Of a stretch of DNA of 64,000 nucleotides, positions 1 to 8,140 are shown piece by piece; position 1 is the first letter of the stretch; the number at the start of each line of letters is the position of its first letter. Location of the stretch: contig NZ_LZJI01000040.1 of the NCBI RefSeq assembly GCF_001667775.1, forward strand, positions 62,001 through 126,000. Reading direction: 5' to 3'. Position numbers and translations under genes: made by a program. The DNA comes from Mycobacterium sp. E1747 (GTDB lineage Bacteria; Actinomycetota; Actinomycetes; Mycobacteriales; Mycobacteriaceae). The notes beneath the pieces are model-generated. The model saw only the letters and a program-made list of their open reading frames with translations, did no database searches and was not told where the DNA came from.

Positions 1-423
1 CTCGGATGGGGCCTTCTGGTGCCGATGATGGGCTCGCACCTGCTGCGTCAGGTCGGCCACCTGCGCTCCGGTCTGGCCGAACCGCGCGCCGCGCTGCGGG
101 ACGGGACGCTGGTCTCGCTGGCCGCCCTACTGGTCCTGCTACCCGGGCTCGTGACCACGGCGCTCGGCCTGCTGTTGATGGTTCGGCCCGTACGGTCGGT
201 CGTCGGACCCGGTTTGGCCGCGATCGCGGTGCGCGGCCTGCGGCGGCGGATGCCGCTGCTCGCCGACACCACGCTGTTCGGCGCCGGCGCGCGCCAGCCG
301 GGCGGCGCCGCGGCCGACGGCTACATCGACGGCGAGGTCGTCGACGTCCGCGACTACCGGCCGCCCGCCCTCGAAAACGAACCGGTGCGCGGCGGATTCC
401 CGGGCCGGCCCGCCTGGGACTGA
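1..423 (+). CDS. fxsA: FxsA family membrane protein, C-terminal part
   Basis: Frame 1 is open from the first base, so the gene begins upstream of the window and only the last 140 or so residues are present. The visible part has two hydrophobic segments (around bases 100-180 and 190-240) separated by a short loop with R and P, then a soluble tail rich in G, D and R that ends in PGRPAWD. This matches the FxsA cytoplasmic-membrane family, whose E. coli member relieves F-plasmid exclusion of phage T7; the mycobacterial role is unknown. The neighbour downstream and the order fxsA - amidohydrolase - lnt fit the M. tuberculosis Rv2053c-Rv2051c segment as I remember it. The family call rests on the hydrophobic pattern and on synteny. 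Confidence 0.75.
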   Translation, partial: LGWGLLVPMMGSHLLRQVGHLRSGLAEPRAALRDGTLVSLAALLVLLPGLVTTALGLLLMVRPVRSVVGPGLAAIAVRGLRRRMPLLADTTLFGAGARQPGGAAADGYIDGEVVDVRDYRPPALENEPVRGGFPGRPAWD

Positions 424-456
424 TCGCCCCGCCCCGGCCCCACGTAGTTTTGCCCT

Positions 457-2061
457 GTGAGCCACACGCCGACCACGCTGCTGGTCAACGGCCGGGTGCA
501 CAGCCCGACCCATCCCGACGCCACCGCCATGGCGGTGCGCGGCGACGTCATCGCGTGGCTCGGTAGCGACGACGTGGCCCGCAACCTATTCCCCGAGGCC
601 GTGGTCGAAGACCTGGACGGCGCCTTCGTGGCACCGGGATTCGTGGACAGTCACATCCACCTGACCGCCACCGGCCTGACGCTCAGCGGCCTCGATCTGC
701 GCGCGACCGGCTCGCGGGCGCAGTGCCTCCAGCTGCTCGCCGACTACGCCGCCGCCCACCCGGGCCGGCCCGTCTGGGGGCACGGGTGGGACGAGTCGTC
801 ATGGCCCGAGAACAGCGCGCCGAGCACCGCCGACCTCGACGCCGTCCTGGGAGACCGGCCCGCCTACCTGTCCAGGGTCGACGTCCACTCCGCGCTGGCC
901 TCGACGGCCCTGCGCCGTCGGGTCGCGGGGCTGCCGGCGGCGGCCGGCTTCGACCCCGACCAGCCGCTCACCGCCGACGCGCACCACCTGGTCCGCGCCG
1001 TCGCCCGCGACCTGCTCACGTCAGAGCAGCTGGCCGAAGCGCGCACCGCCGCCCTGCGGGCCGCCGCGGCGGCCGGCATCGTCGCGGTGCACGAATGCGC
1101 TGGACCCGAGATCGGCGGGCTCGACGACTGGCTGCAGCTGCGGTCGCTCGATCAGGGCGTCGAGGTGACCGGGTACTGGGGTGAAGCCGTGAGCACCCCG
1201 GCGCGGGCGCGGGCGCTCGTCGAGGAGACCGGGGCCCGCGGGCTGGCCGGCGATCTCTTCGTCGACGGCGCGCTCGGGTCGCGCACCGCTTGGCTGCACG
1301 AGCCGTACGCCGACGCAGCCGACCGGTTGGGCACCTGCTACCTCGACCCCGACGTCGTCGAGGCGCACGTGCGCGCGTGCACCGAGGCTCAGGTGACCGC
1401 CGGCTTCCATGTCATCGGCGACGCCGCGGTGTCCGCGGTGGTGGCCGCCCTCGAACGGGTGGTCGCCGACCTCGGCGCGGTGGCCGTCGCCCGGTGCGGG
1501 CACCGCCTGGAGCACCTGGAAATGGTCACCGCCGAGCAGGCCGCTCAACTCGGCCGATGGGGCGTCATCGCCAGCGTGCAACCCAACTTCGACGCGCTGT
1601 GGGGCGGCGCCGACGGCATGTACGCGCGGCGCCTGGGCGCCGATCGGGGCAGTCGGCTCAATCCGTTTGCGCTGTTAGCATCCCAAGGCGTGCCCCTCGC
1701 GCTTGGTTCCGATGCGCCGGTCACGGGCCTCGACCCGTGGGCGAGCGTGCGCGCAGCGGTCAACCACCACACCCCCGGCAGCGCGGTCTCCGCGCGGGCC
1801 GCGTTTGCCGCCGCGACCCGCGGCGGTTGGCGCGCCGCCGGCATTCACGACGGCAGGACGGGAACCCTGGTGCCCGGCGCGCCCGCCTCCTACGCCGTCT
1901 GGGACGCCGGGGCCCTGGACGTCCGCGCACCCCGCGGCGCCGTTGCGCGGTGGTCGACCGACCCGCGCGCCCGCGTCCCGGCCCTACCGCGTTTGGGCCC
2001 GACCGACGCCCTGCCACGGTGCCGACGAACGGTACATCGGGGCGCTGTCATCCATGGCTAG
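457..2061 (+). CDS. amidohydrolase family protein (YtcJ-like), Rv2052c-like
   Basis: A 534-residue cytosolic amidohydrolase with a TIM-barrel metal-dependent hydrolase layout. The N-terminal metal motif GFVDSHIHL is near residue 60, a mid-protein GFHVIGDAA supplies a histidine, HRLEHLE another, and a late LGSDAPV the catalytic aspartate. This arrangement is typical of YtcJ/AtzF-type amidohydrolases of unknown substrate. The GTG at 457 starts 33 bases after the fxsA stop; no ATG fits the N-terminal beta strands better. Its stop overlaps the lnt start by 8 bases, so the two are probably co-transcribed and translationally coupled. The length agrees with my memory of M. tuberculosis Rv2052c. The substrate cannot be read from the sequence. 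Confidence 0.85.
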   Translation: MSHTPTTLLVNGRVHSPTHPDATAMAVRGDVIAWLGSDDVARNLFPEAVVEDLDGAFVAPGFVDSHIHLTATGLTLSGLDLRATGSRAQCLQLLADYAAAHPGRPVWGHGWDESSWPENSAPSTADLDAVLGDRPAYLSRVDVHSALASTALRRRVAGLPAAAGFDPDQPLTADAHHLVRAVARDLLTSEQLAEARTAALRAAAAAGIVAVHECAGPEIGGLDDWLQLRSLDQGVEVTGYWGEAVSTPARARALVEETGARGLAGDLFVDGALGSRTAWLHEPYADAADRLGTCYLDPDVVEAHVRACTEAQVTAGFHVIGDAAVSAVVAALERVVADLGAVAVARCGHRLEHLEMVTAEQAAQLGRWGVIASVQPNFDALWGGADGMYARRLGADRGSRLNPFALLASQGVPLALGSDAPVTGLDPWASVRAAVNHHTPGSAVSARAAFAAATRGGWRAAGIHDGRTGTLVPGAPASYAVWDAGALDVRAPRGAVARWSTDPRARVPALPRLGPTDALPRCRRTVHRGAVIHG

Positions 2062-4129
2062 GGAACGGTTCGGCCGAAAAGACCGTCCCGGCCAGGCCGA
2101 CGATTCCGACCCGGTGGCCGACGACCCGGGGGCGCATCCGGACCCCGACCCGATCAGCGACGAAGCCGAATCGGATCGCGACGACGAACCCGCCGACGTC
2201 GCCCCGGAAACCCCAGACGACGGCGCCACCGAACCCGGCGCCCCGCCTGTGACGCAGCGTGTGGGCGGCGTGGCCCTGCGGGCGGTCACGGGGCTCGCGG
2301 CGGGGTCGCTCGCGCGGCTGCCGGGCATCCGGGCCGCCATGCTGCCGCGGCTGGCGCGGTTGGTGTGTGCCCTAGCGGGTGGCGTACTGCTCTTCACCAG
2401 CTTCCCGTCGCTGAACTGGTGGTGGGGCGCGGTCGTCGCGGCCGCCCTGCTGGCATGGGTGCTCAAGCATCCGGCGACGACTGCGGCCGGCGGCCTGGGC
2501 TACGGGTTCCTGTTCGGGCTGGCGTTCTATCTGCCGCTGCTGCCGTGGGTCAGCACGCTCGTCGGCGCCGTGCCCTGGATGGTGCTGGCGATGACGTGTG
2601 CGCTGTTTCCCGCGCTTTTCGGTCTGTGCGCCGTGCTGGTGCGCGGGCTGCCGGGCTGGCCGGTCTGGTTCGCGCTGGTGTGGACGGCCCAGGAGTGGCT
2701 GAAATCGATCGTCCCATTCGGCGGTTTCCCGTGGGGAGTGGTGGCGTTCGGGCAGGCGCAGGGCCCCTTCTTGCCGTTGGCCCAGCTGGGGGGCCCCGCA
2801 CTGCTCTCCATCGCGATCGTGCTGATTGGATTCAGCGCGACCGCGATGGAGCTGGAGATCGTCAAGTGGTGGCGCACCGGCCATCGGGTGCGGCGCGGTG
2901 TCGGCGGAGAGCAAGAGAAGGTGGATGCGGCACCGCCGGCGGTGGTGCTGCCGGGCGTCTGCATTTGCCTGGTGCTGTTCGCGTCCGTCGTCGTTTGGCC
3001 GCAGGTTCGGCACGCCGGCGCCGGGTCGGGCGGCGAGCCCTCGGTCACCGTCGCCCTGGTGCAGGGCAACGTGCCACGCCTCGGGCTCGACTTCAACGCC
3101 CAACGCCGGGCGGTGCTCGACAACCACGTCCGTCAGACGCTGCGGTTGGCCGAGGATGTCCGCGCGGGACATGCGCCACAACCCCAGTTCGTCATCTGGC
3201 CCGAGGATTCCTCTGACATCGACCCGCTGGCCAACGTCGATGCCGCGCTGGAAATCTCGCAGGCCGCGACCGCGATCGGCGCGCCGATCCTGATCGGTAC
3301 GGTGTCGGAACTGCCCGGCACCCCACCGGAGAACCCCGAATACACCAACACGATGATCGTGTGGAATCCGTCCACCGGGCCGGCCGACCGGCACGACAAA
3401 GAGATCGTGCAGCCGTTCGGCGAATATCTGCCGATGCGGTGGCTGTTCAAGCATCTATCCGGCTACGCCAACCGGGCCGGGAACATGGTGCCCCGACCGG
3501 GCAGTGACGTCGTGCACATCGCCGGGGTGCCGATCGGCGTGGCCACCTGCTGGGAAGTGATCTTCGACCGCGGCCCGCGCAAAGCGGTCCTCAACGGCGC
3601 CCAATTACTGGCCGTGCCGAGCAACAACGCCACCTTCAACAAGACGATGAGCGAACAGCAGCTGGGCTTCGCCAAGGTGCGGGCCGTCGAGCACGACCGC
3701 TACGTGTTGGTCGCCGGCACCACCGGGATCAGCGCTGTGATCGCCCCCGACGGCGCCGAGTTGGTGCGCACCGACTTCTTCCAACCCGATTACCTGGACA
3801 TTCAGGTGCGCCTGAAGACGAAGCTGACGCCGGCGACGCGCTGGGGCCCGATGCTGCAGTGGTTGCTGGTCGCGGCGGCCGCGGCGGCGATCCTGGCCGG
3901 GATACGGCAGAATGGTTGGTTCGCACGTCCGGTTCGTCGGAGGTCGGAGGCCCCGAACGAATCCCCAGACGCAGGTGCGCCCTCGGGCGAAACCCCGCTT
4001 GACGAGGACAGCCCGCCCGCCCAGGGCGGGGAGCAGGCGCCGCCGGAGGACGGCGGTGACTACACTCCGCTCCACGAGGGCGGCCGACGACCGTCGCGTA
4101 ATTTCGGGCGACACAGAGGAGCTACATGA
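2054..4129 (+). CDS. lnt: apolipoprotein N-acyltransferase
   Basis: Transfers the third acyl chain to the N-terminal cysteine of diacylated lipoproteins at the outer face of the membrane. The ATG at 2054 lies inside the end of the preceding gene; the open frame reaches further upstream only as a shadow of that gene. The 691 residues comprise an acidic, proline-rich N-terminal extension of about 65 residues, roughly six to seven membrane segments, then a nitrilase-like domain. The triad of the family is visible: Glu in FVIWPEDS, Lys in RHDKEIV and Cys in GVATCWE. A final membrane helix is followed by an acidic Pro/Glu-rich tail. In M. tuberculosis, Lnt and Ppm1 are one polypeptide (Rv2051c); here a TGA ends lnt and the next gene starts in an ATGA overlap. 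Confidence 0.93.
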   Translation: MARERFGRKDRPGQADDSDPVADDPGAHPDPDPISDEAESDRDDEPADVAPETPDDGATEPGAPPVTQRVGGVALRAVTGLAAGSLARLPGIRAAMLPRLARLVCALAGGVLLFTSFPSLNWWWGAVVAAALLAWVLKHPATTAAGGLGYGFLFGLAFYLPLLPWVSTLVGAVPWMVLAMTCALFPALFGLCAVLVRGLPGWPVWFALVWTAQEWLKSIVPFGGFPWGVVAFGQAQGPFLPLAQLGGPALLSIAIVLIGFSATAMELEIVKWWRTGHRVRRGVGGEQEKVDAAPPAVVLPGVCICLVLFASVVVWPQVRHAGAGSGGEPSVTVALVQGNVPRLGLDFNAQRRAVLDNHVRQTLRLAEDVRAGHAPQPQFVIWPEDSSDIDPLANVDAALEISQAATAIGAPILIGTVSELPGTPPENPEYTNTMIVWNPSTGPADRHDKEIVQPFGEYLPMRWLFKHLSGYANRAGNMVPRPGSDVVHIAGVPIGVATCWEVIFDRGPRKAVLNGAQLLAVPSNNATFNKTMSEQQLGFAKVRAVEHDRYVLVAGTTGISAVIAPDGAELVRTDFFQPDYLDIQVRLKTKLTPATRWGPMLQWLLVAAAAAAILAGIRQNGWFARPVRRRSEAPNESPDAGAPSGETPLDEDSPPAQGGEQAPPEDGGDYTPLHEGGRRPSRNFGRHRGAT

Positions 4130-4920
4130 CCACCGGCCAGCCGGCGCCCCGCGGCCCGGGGAATCGTCCCAGCGAGCGCGTCCTGGTGATCATCCCCACC
4201 TACAACGAGCGGGAGAACCTGCCGGTGATCCACCGGCGGCTCAGGGACGCATGCCCCCACGTGCACCTGCTCATCGTCGACGACAGCAGCCCCGACGGCA
4301 CCGGCGAGCTCGCCGAGGAGCTCGCGGTCGCGGACGCGGGCCGCACCCACGTGATGCACCGCACCGCCAAGGACGGCCTGGGCGCGGCGTACCTGGCCGG
4401 CTTCGCGTGGGGCCTGAGCCGCGACTACTCGGTGCTGGTGGAAATGGACGCCGACGGCAGCCACGCGCCCGAGCAGCTGCACCGGCTGCTGGACGCGCTC
4501 GACGCCGGAGCCGATCTGGCGATCGGGTCGCGCTATGTCGAGGGCGGGTCGGTGCGGAACTGGCCGTGGCGGCGCTGGGCGCTGTCCTGGACGGCGAACA
4601 CCTACGCGCGGCTCGCGCTGGGGATCGGTGTCCACGACATCACCGCGGGCTACCGCGCCTACCGGCGGGAAGTCCTCGAGGCGATCGGCCTCGAGGCGGT
4701 GGACTCCAAGGGCTACTGCTTCCAGATCGATCTGACCTGGCGCACCGTGTGCAACGGGTTCTCCATCGTGGAGGTGCCGATCACCTTCACCGAGCGTGAA
4801 CTGGGCGTCTCCAAGATGAGCGGATCGAACATCCGCGAGGCGCTGGTCAAGGTCACCCGCTGGGGGATAGACGGCCGCAAGAGCGGCGCCGGCAGCCAAC
4901 GCGCCAAAAACCGCACTTAG
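4126..4920 (+). CDS. ppm1: polyprenol monophosphomannose synthase
   Basis: GT2-family glycosyltransferase that moves mannose from GDP-mannose to polyprenyl phosphate, giving the donor for later LAM, LM and PIM elongation and for protein O-mannosylation. The 264-residue protein has the Dpm1 features in order: [24 protein letters not shown], and the metal-binding DAD of [10 protein letters not shown] near residue 108. It has no membrane segments, so it probably works together with the membrane protein Lnt encoded by the overlapping upstream gene; the stop and start share ATGA. As a separate gene it resembles the M. smegmatis Ppm1/Ppm2 arrangement rather than the fused M. tuberculosis one (from memory). 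Confidence 0.94.
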   Translation: MTTGQPAPRGPGNRPSERVLVIIPTYNERENLPVIHRRLRDACPHVHLLIVDDSSPDGTGELAEELAVADAGRTHVMHRTAKDGLGAAYLAGFAWGLSRDYSVLVEMDADGSHAPEQLHRLLDALDAGADLAIGSRYVEGGSVRNWPWRRWALSWTANTYARLALGIGVHDITAGYRAYRREVLEAIGLEAVDSKGYCFQIDLTWRTVCNGFSIVEVPITFTERELGVSKMSGSNIREALVKVTRWGIDGRKSGAGSQRAKNRT

Positions 4921-4929
4921 GCGGCCGGA

Positions 4930-5265
4930 TCAGCCGCGGCGGCGCGTCCGGATGATCTCGAGCCGCTCCTTGAGCAGCTCTTCGAGTTCTTCGACGCTGC
5001 GCCGTTCCAGCAACATGTCCCAGTGCGTACGCGGCGGCTTGACCTTCTTCGGCTCGGGCAGGTCACCCTCGATCAGGGTGCCCTCCAAGCCGTTGCGGCA
5101 CAGCCAGGTGCCGGGGATCTCGGCGTCGTCGGCGAACGGCACCTCGAACTCCTCGCCGTTCTCGGTGCGGTACTTCGCGAGCTGACGCGGCGCGAGGTCG
5201 TGGTTGCGGTCGGTCTCGTAGCTCACGGCTCCGAGGCGACTGCCTCTAAGAACGCGATCAGCCAT
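4930..5265 (-). CDS. rbpA: RNA polymerase-binding protein RbpA
   Basis: Actinobacterial transcription factor that binds RNA polymerase and group 1/2 sigma factors and stabilises the open promoter complex. The 111 residues contain the N-terminal tail MADRVLRGSRLGAVSYE, the core domain with RNGLEGTLIEGD, the basic linker KKVKPPRTHWDML, and the C-terminal sigma-interacting helix rich in E and L. This is close to full identity with remembered mycobacterial RbpA. The ATG at 5265 has a good upstream GAGGAG. The gene converges on ppm1 with only nine bases between the stops, and diverges from the zinc-ribbon gene at 5438. Confidence 0.96.
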   Translation of the reverse strand: MADRVLRGSRLGAVSYETDRNHDLAPRQLAKYRTENGEEFEVPFADDAEIPGTWLCRNGLEGTLIEGDLPEPKKVKPPRTHWDMLLERRSVEELEELLKERLEIIRTRRRG

Positions 5266-5340
5266 GTTGCTACTCCTCTAGGTTTCTTGAGCTGTCGGGC
5301 TTGCTGTAGTGCATTTCTGTCCGTCTGCCAAACGTTTGCG

Positions 5341-5374
5341 GCGCGCTGCCTAGTTCCCGTTTTCGGCAGCGCGC
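5341..5374. promoter_or_regulatory. 10-bp perfect inverted repeat upstream of rbpA
   Basis: Arms GCGCGCTGCC (5341-5350) and GGCAGCGCGC (5365-5374) are perfectly complementary and separated by 14 bases. The repeat lies 76-109 bases upstream of the rbpA start codon on the minus strand. It could be a regulator site, a 5' UTR hairpin, or a terminator separating divergent transcripts; the sequence alone does not decide. Confidence 0.45.
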
Positions 5375-5400
5375 GAACGCGACGCGACCTTCAATGATAC

Positions 5401-5421
5401 CGGGATCACCGTGGGATCCCG
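5401..5421. promoter_or_regulatory. inverted repeat before the zinc-ribbon gene
   Basis: CGGGATC and GATCCCG flank a 7-base centre. A TANNNT element, TAAAGT, follows at 5424-5429, eight bases before the GTG start at 5438. The repeat would therefore overlap or adjoin the -35 region of a near-leaderless promoter. No regulator is identified. Confidence 0.35.
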
Positions 5422-5437
5422 ATTAAAGTCGGCAGGC

Positions 5438-5788
5438 GTGAGCCGTCGCACCCATCCGCAGCCCTGCCGCTGGTGCGGTCGAGACGTGTCCGATGCCGGG
5501 ATGGGACGTCGCCGCCAGTACTGCCGGCAGTCGTGCCGCCAGCGGGCGTACGAACAACGCGCCTCGCTGACCCGCGGCGCCGCGCTGGCCCTACCACCGG
5601 ACGCGGTGGTCCTGTCGGCCGATGACGCCGCCGACCTGTCCGACCGCGTCTACCAGGTGCGGTGCGCGGCCGAAGATGTCGTCACCGCCCTCGACGAAGG
5701 AGCCCGGTCGAGCGAGCTGCGTGAACTGTGCGACGTGCTGATCCGGGCCGCCCGCGCGGCCGACGGCTGGCGGCGGGTGGGTGTCTGA
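5438..5788 (+). CDS. small zinc-ribbon-like protein, Rv2049c position
   Basis: A 116-residue soluble protein of unknown function. The N-terminus has CRWCGRDV and then YCRQSCRQRAYE, a CxxC...CxxxC arrangement likely to bind zinc and rich in arginine, so nucleic-acid or RNA-polymerase contact is possible. The rest is a predicted helical, acidic domain. The GTG at 5438 is chosen over an upstream ATG at 5411 because the basic Cys motif begins just after it and a candidate -10 (TAAAGT, 5424-5429) ends eight bases before it. It is divergent from rbpA, the arrangement of Rv2049c in M. tuberculosis as I remember it. Confidence 0.75.
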   Translation: MSRRTHPQPCRWCGRDVSDAGMGRRRQYCRQSCRQRAYEQRASLTRGAALALPPDAVVLSADDAADLSDRVYQVRCAAEDVVTALDEGARSSELRELCDVLIRAARAADGWRRVGV

Positions 5789-5868
5789 CCCGTCGTTCGG
5801 GGCCAAGTGTGCCTACAACGGAGTTGGTGCGACGCAAAGCGCGCGAACCCGGCGATGCCTTGATCGGG

Positions 5869-6537
5869 TCAGCAGGTGAACGCGGTACCGACGCCATCCG
5901 GCGCCAGTACCGGCTTCAGGCAGCCGAACGGCTCGATGCCCGCGGGACCCAGCCGCGCGGCGGACTGGTGGGCGTAGTTAACGCAGTACAACCCGGTTTG
6001 ATCGGCCCGGCAGCGATAGTCGCCGAATGACAGCGAATCACCGTTCGCCAGCTCCGCACCCTCGCCGTTGATGAACGGACCCGGATCGGCGCGCGACGCA
6101 CCCACCTGTAGGTTCACCCCGTCGAAGGTCACCCAGCCGCCTTGCCAGTCGCCGTAGGAGGTAGCGGGCGCGGCCGGCGGATTCGTCAGGCTCACCAGGC
6201 ACAGCAGGGCGGACCCGGTGTGCTTGGAATCCGTCGTGCACGATGCTTTGCCGGCGGCGGCCGTGAACGCGATGTCGTTGCCGAGTGGCGTGGTCGCACC
6301 GTCGCGAATGGCATCGTGGTAGTGACCGGGGTCCGCGGGATGCCCGGCCTCGATCCACGCGATGACGTCGGAGATCGAGGCCCCGGCCGCCGGAGCGGCC
6401 GCGGGGGCCGGCGGTTTGCCTCCGGACGGGGTGGAGGCGGCACTTCCCGACGTCTTCGTTTGCCGGGACTGGCCGCCGACCGTGTGAGTGCAGCTGGCGA
6501 TCAGTAACGACGCTGCAAGCAGCGCGGCGATCCGCAT
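5869..6537 (-). CDS. lppI: lipoprotein LppI
   Basis: A 222-residue secreted lipoprotein. The N-terminus is a signal peptide ending in a lipobox (LLIASC, acylated Cys16), followed by a low-complexity S/T/G/P/A linker of about 35 residues and a globular domain with paired cysteines (KASCTTD, ALLCLV, YRCRAD, LYCVNY, GCL and the terminal TC). No enzyme motif is visible. The position directly divergent from lipT matches lppI (Rv2046) next to lipT (Rv2045c) in M. tuberculosis, which is the basis for the name. Its 3' end lies only 80 bases from the zinc-ribbon gene, where M. tuberculosis has pks12 and Rv2047c. Confidence 0.75.
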   Translation of the reverse strand: MRIAALLAASLLIASCTHTVGGQSRQTKTSGSAASTPSGGKPPAPAAAPAAGASISDVIAWIEAGHPADPGHYHDAIRDGATTPLGNDIAFTAAAGKASCTTDSKHTGSALLCLVSLTNPPAAPATSYGDWQGGWVTFDGVNLQVGASRADPGPFINGEGAELANGDSLSFGDYRCRADQTGLYCVNYAHQSAARLGPAGIEPFGCLKPVLAPDGVGTAFTC

Positions 6538-6616
6538 CCAGTCAGGCTAAACCGCCGTGCCCATAGCTAACGCGCTGCGCGCGCGTTACGCCCGTCATGT
6601 CGGCTAACGTCGGGTT

Positions 6617-8122
6617 ATGCATCAGCGCATCGTCCGCGCACGCACGACCATCGGCACCGTGGAAGGCTTCACCCGCGATGGGGTGCACCGCTGGCGATCC
6701 GTCCCGTACGCCAGGCCGCCGGTCGGGCCCCTGCGATTGCGGGCGCCGCGGCCGGCGCAACCGTGGTCGGGTGTGCGGCATTGCCACGGCTTCGCCAACT
6801 GCGCGCCCCAGCAGCGCCGCTACACCCTGTTGGGTGTCGGCCGCTATCAGCCGATGGGGGAGGACTGCCTGACCCTCAACGTCGTCACCCCCGAGGACCC
6901 GGCCGAAGAGCCGCTGCCCGTCATGGTCTTCATTCACGGCGGGGGCTACATCCTGGGCAGTTCGGCCACACCGCTATACGACGGCGCCGCATTGGCGCGC
7001 CGCGGTTGCGTATACGTATCGGTGAACTACCGGCTGGGCGCGTTGGGATGCCTGGACCTGTCGTCCCTTTCCACCCCGGACATCACCATCGACAGCAACT
7101 TGTTCCTGCGCGATCTGGTGATGGCGTTGCGCTGGGTGAAGGACAACATCGCCGCGTTCGGCGGCGACCCGGACAACGTCACCATCTTCGGGGAGAGCGC
7201 CGGAGCGCATATCACCGCCACCCTGCTGGCAGTGCCCGCCGCAGAAGGGCTGTTCGCCCGGGCGATTTCGGAGAGTCCGGCCGCCGGCATGGTTCGATCG
7301 CGAGAGACCGCGGCGGAATTCGCGACGCGCTTCGCCGAGCTGCTGGGTGCGCGCCGCGAGAACGCCGCCGAGGTGCTGATGCAGGTGTCGCCGGCGCAAC
7401 TGGTGGACGCCCAACACCGGCTGATCGACCAGGGCATGGAGGACAGGCTGGGCGCCTTTCCGATCGGCCCGGTCGCCGGCGACGATGTCGTTCCCACCGA
7501 TCCGGTCGAGGCGATGCGCGGTGGCCGGGCCCACCGGGTGCCGCTCATCGTCGGCACCAACGCCGAAGAGGGTCGCCTGTTCACCCGCTTCCTCAAAATG
7601 CTGCCGACCAATCAAGCCATGATCGAGGAGTTGCTGGCCGACACGGAACCGGCTGCGCGCGAACGCATTACCTCCGCCTACCCCGATTACCCCGCGCCCG
7701 AGGCGTGCATCCAGCTCGGCGGCGACTTCGCGTTCGGGTCGGCGGCCTGGCAGATCGCCGAGGCGCACAGCGCTCACGCGCCCACGTACCTCTACCGATA
7801 CGACTACGCACCCCGCACGCTGCGCTGGTCGGGGCTGGGGGCCACCCATGCCACCGAGTTGCTGGCTGTCTTCGACGTCTATCGCACCCGATTCGGTGCC
7901 CTGTTGACCGCCGCCGCCGACCGGCGCGCCGCCCTGCGGGTGAGCAACCAGGTGCAACGGCGGTGGCGGTCCTTCAGCCGCACGGGAGCGCCGGGCGACG
8001 ACTGGCCCACCTACAGCACGGCCGAACGCGCCGTCATGGTCTTCGACCGCAAGAGCCGTGTGGAATTCGATCCACATCCCCACCGCCGGATTGCCTGGGA
8101 CGGCTTCTCCCTGGCGCGGTGA
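6617..8122 (+). CDS. lipT: type-B carboxylesterase LipT
   Basis: Serine carboxylesterase of the alpha/beta-hydrolase fold, 501 residues, close to the roughly 510 remembered for Rv2045c. Visible features: an oxyanion-hole HGGGY, the nucleophile elbow GESAGA with Ser194, and a late GATHATEL carrying the probable catalytic histidine. The EDCLTLNV motif near residue 78 is a type-B carboxylesterase signature. There is no signal peptide, so a cytosolic or membrane-associated enzyme is likely. It is divergent from lppI with about 80 bases between the starts, and 18 bases upstream of the kinase-like fusion gene, so the latter may be co-transcribed. Confidence 0.9.
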   Translation: MHQRIVRARTTIGTVEGFTRDGVHRWRSVPYARPPVGPLRLRAPRPAQPWSGVRHCHGFANCAPQQRRYTLLGVGRYQPMGEDCLTLNVVTPEDPAEEPLPVMVFIHGGGYILGSSATPLYDGAALARRGCVYVSVNYRLGALGCLDLSSLSTPDITIDSNLFLRDLVMALRWVKDNIAAFGGDPDNVTIFGESAGAHITATLLAVPAAEGLFARAISESPAAGMVRSRETAAEFATRFAELLGARRENAAEVLMQVSPAQLVDAQHRLIDQGMEDRLGAFPIGPVAGDDVVPTDPVEAMRGGRAHRVPLIVGTNAEEGRLFTRFLKMLPTNQAMIEELLADTEPAARERITSAYPDYPAPEACIQLGGDFAFGSAAWQIAEAHSAHAPTYLYRYDYAPRTLRWSGLGATHATELLAVFDVYRTRFGALLTAAADRRAALRVSNQVQRRWRSFSRTGAPGDDWPTYSTAERAVMVFDRKSRVEFDPHPHRRIAWDGFSLAR

Positions 8123-8140
8123 CCTGGCACGCTGACCCGC

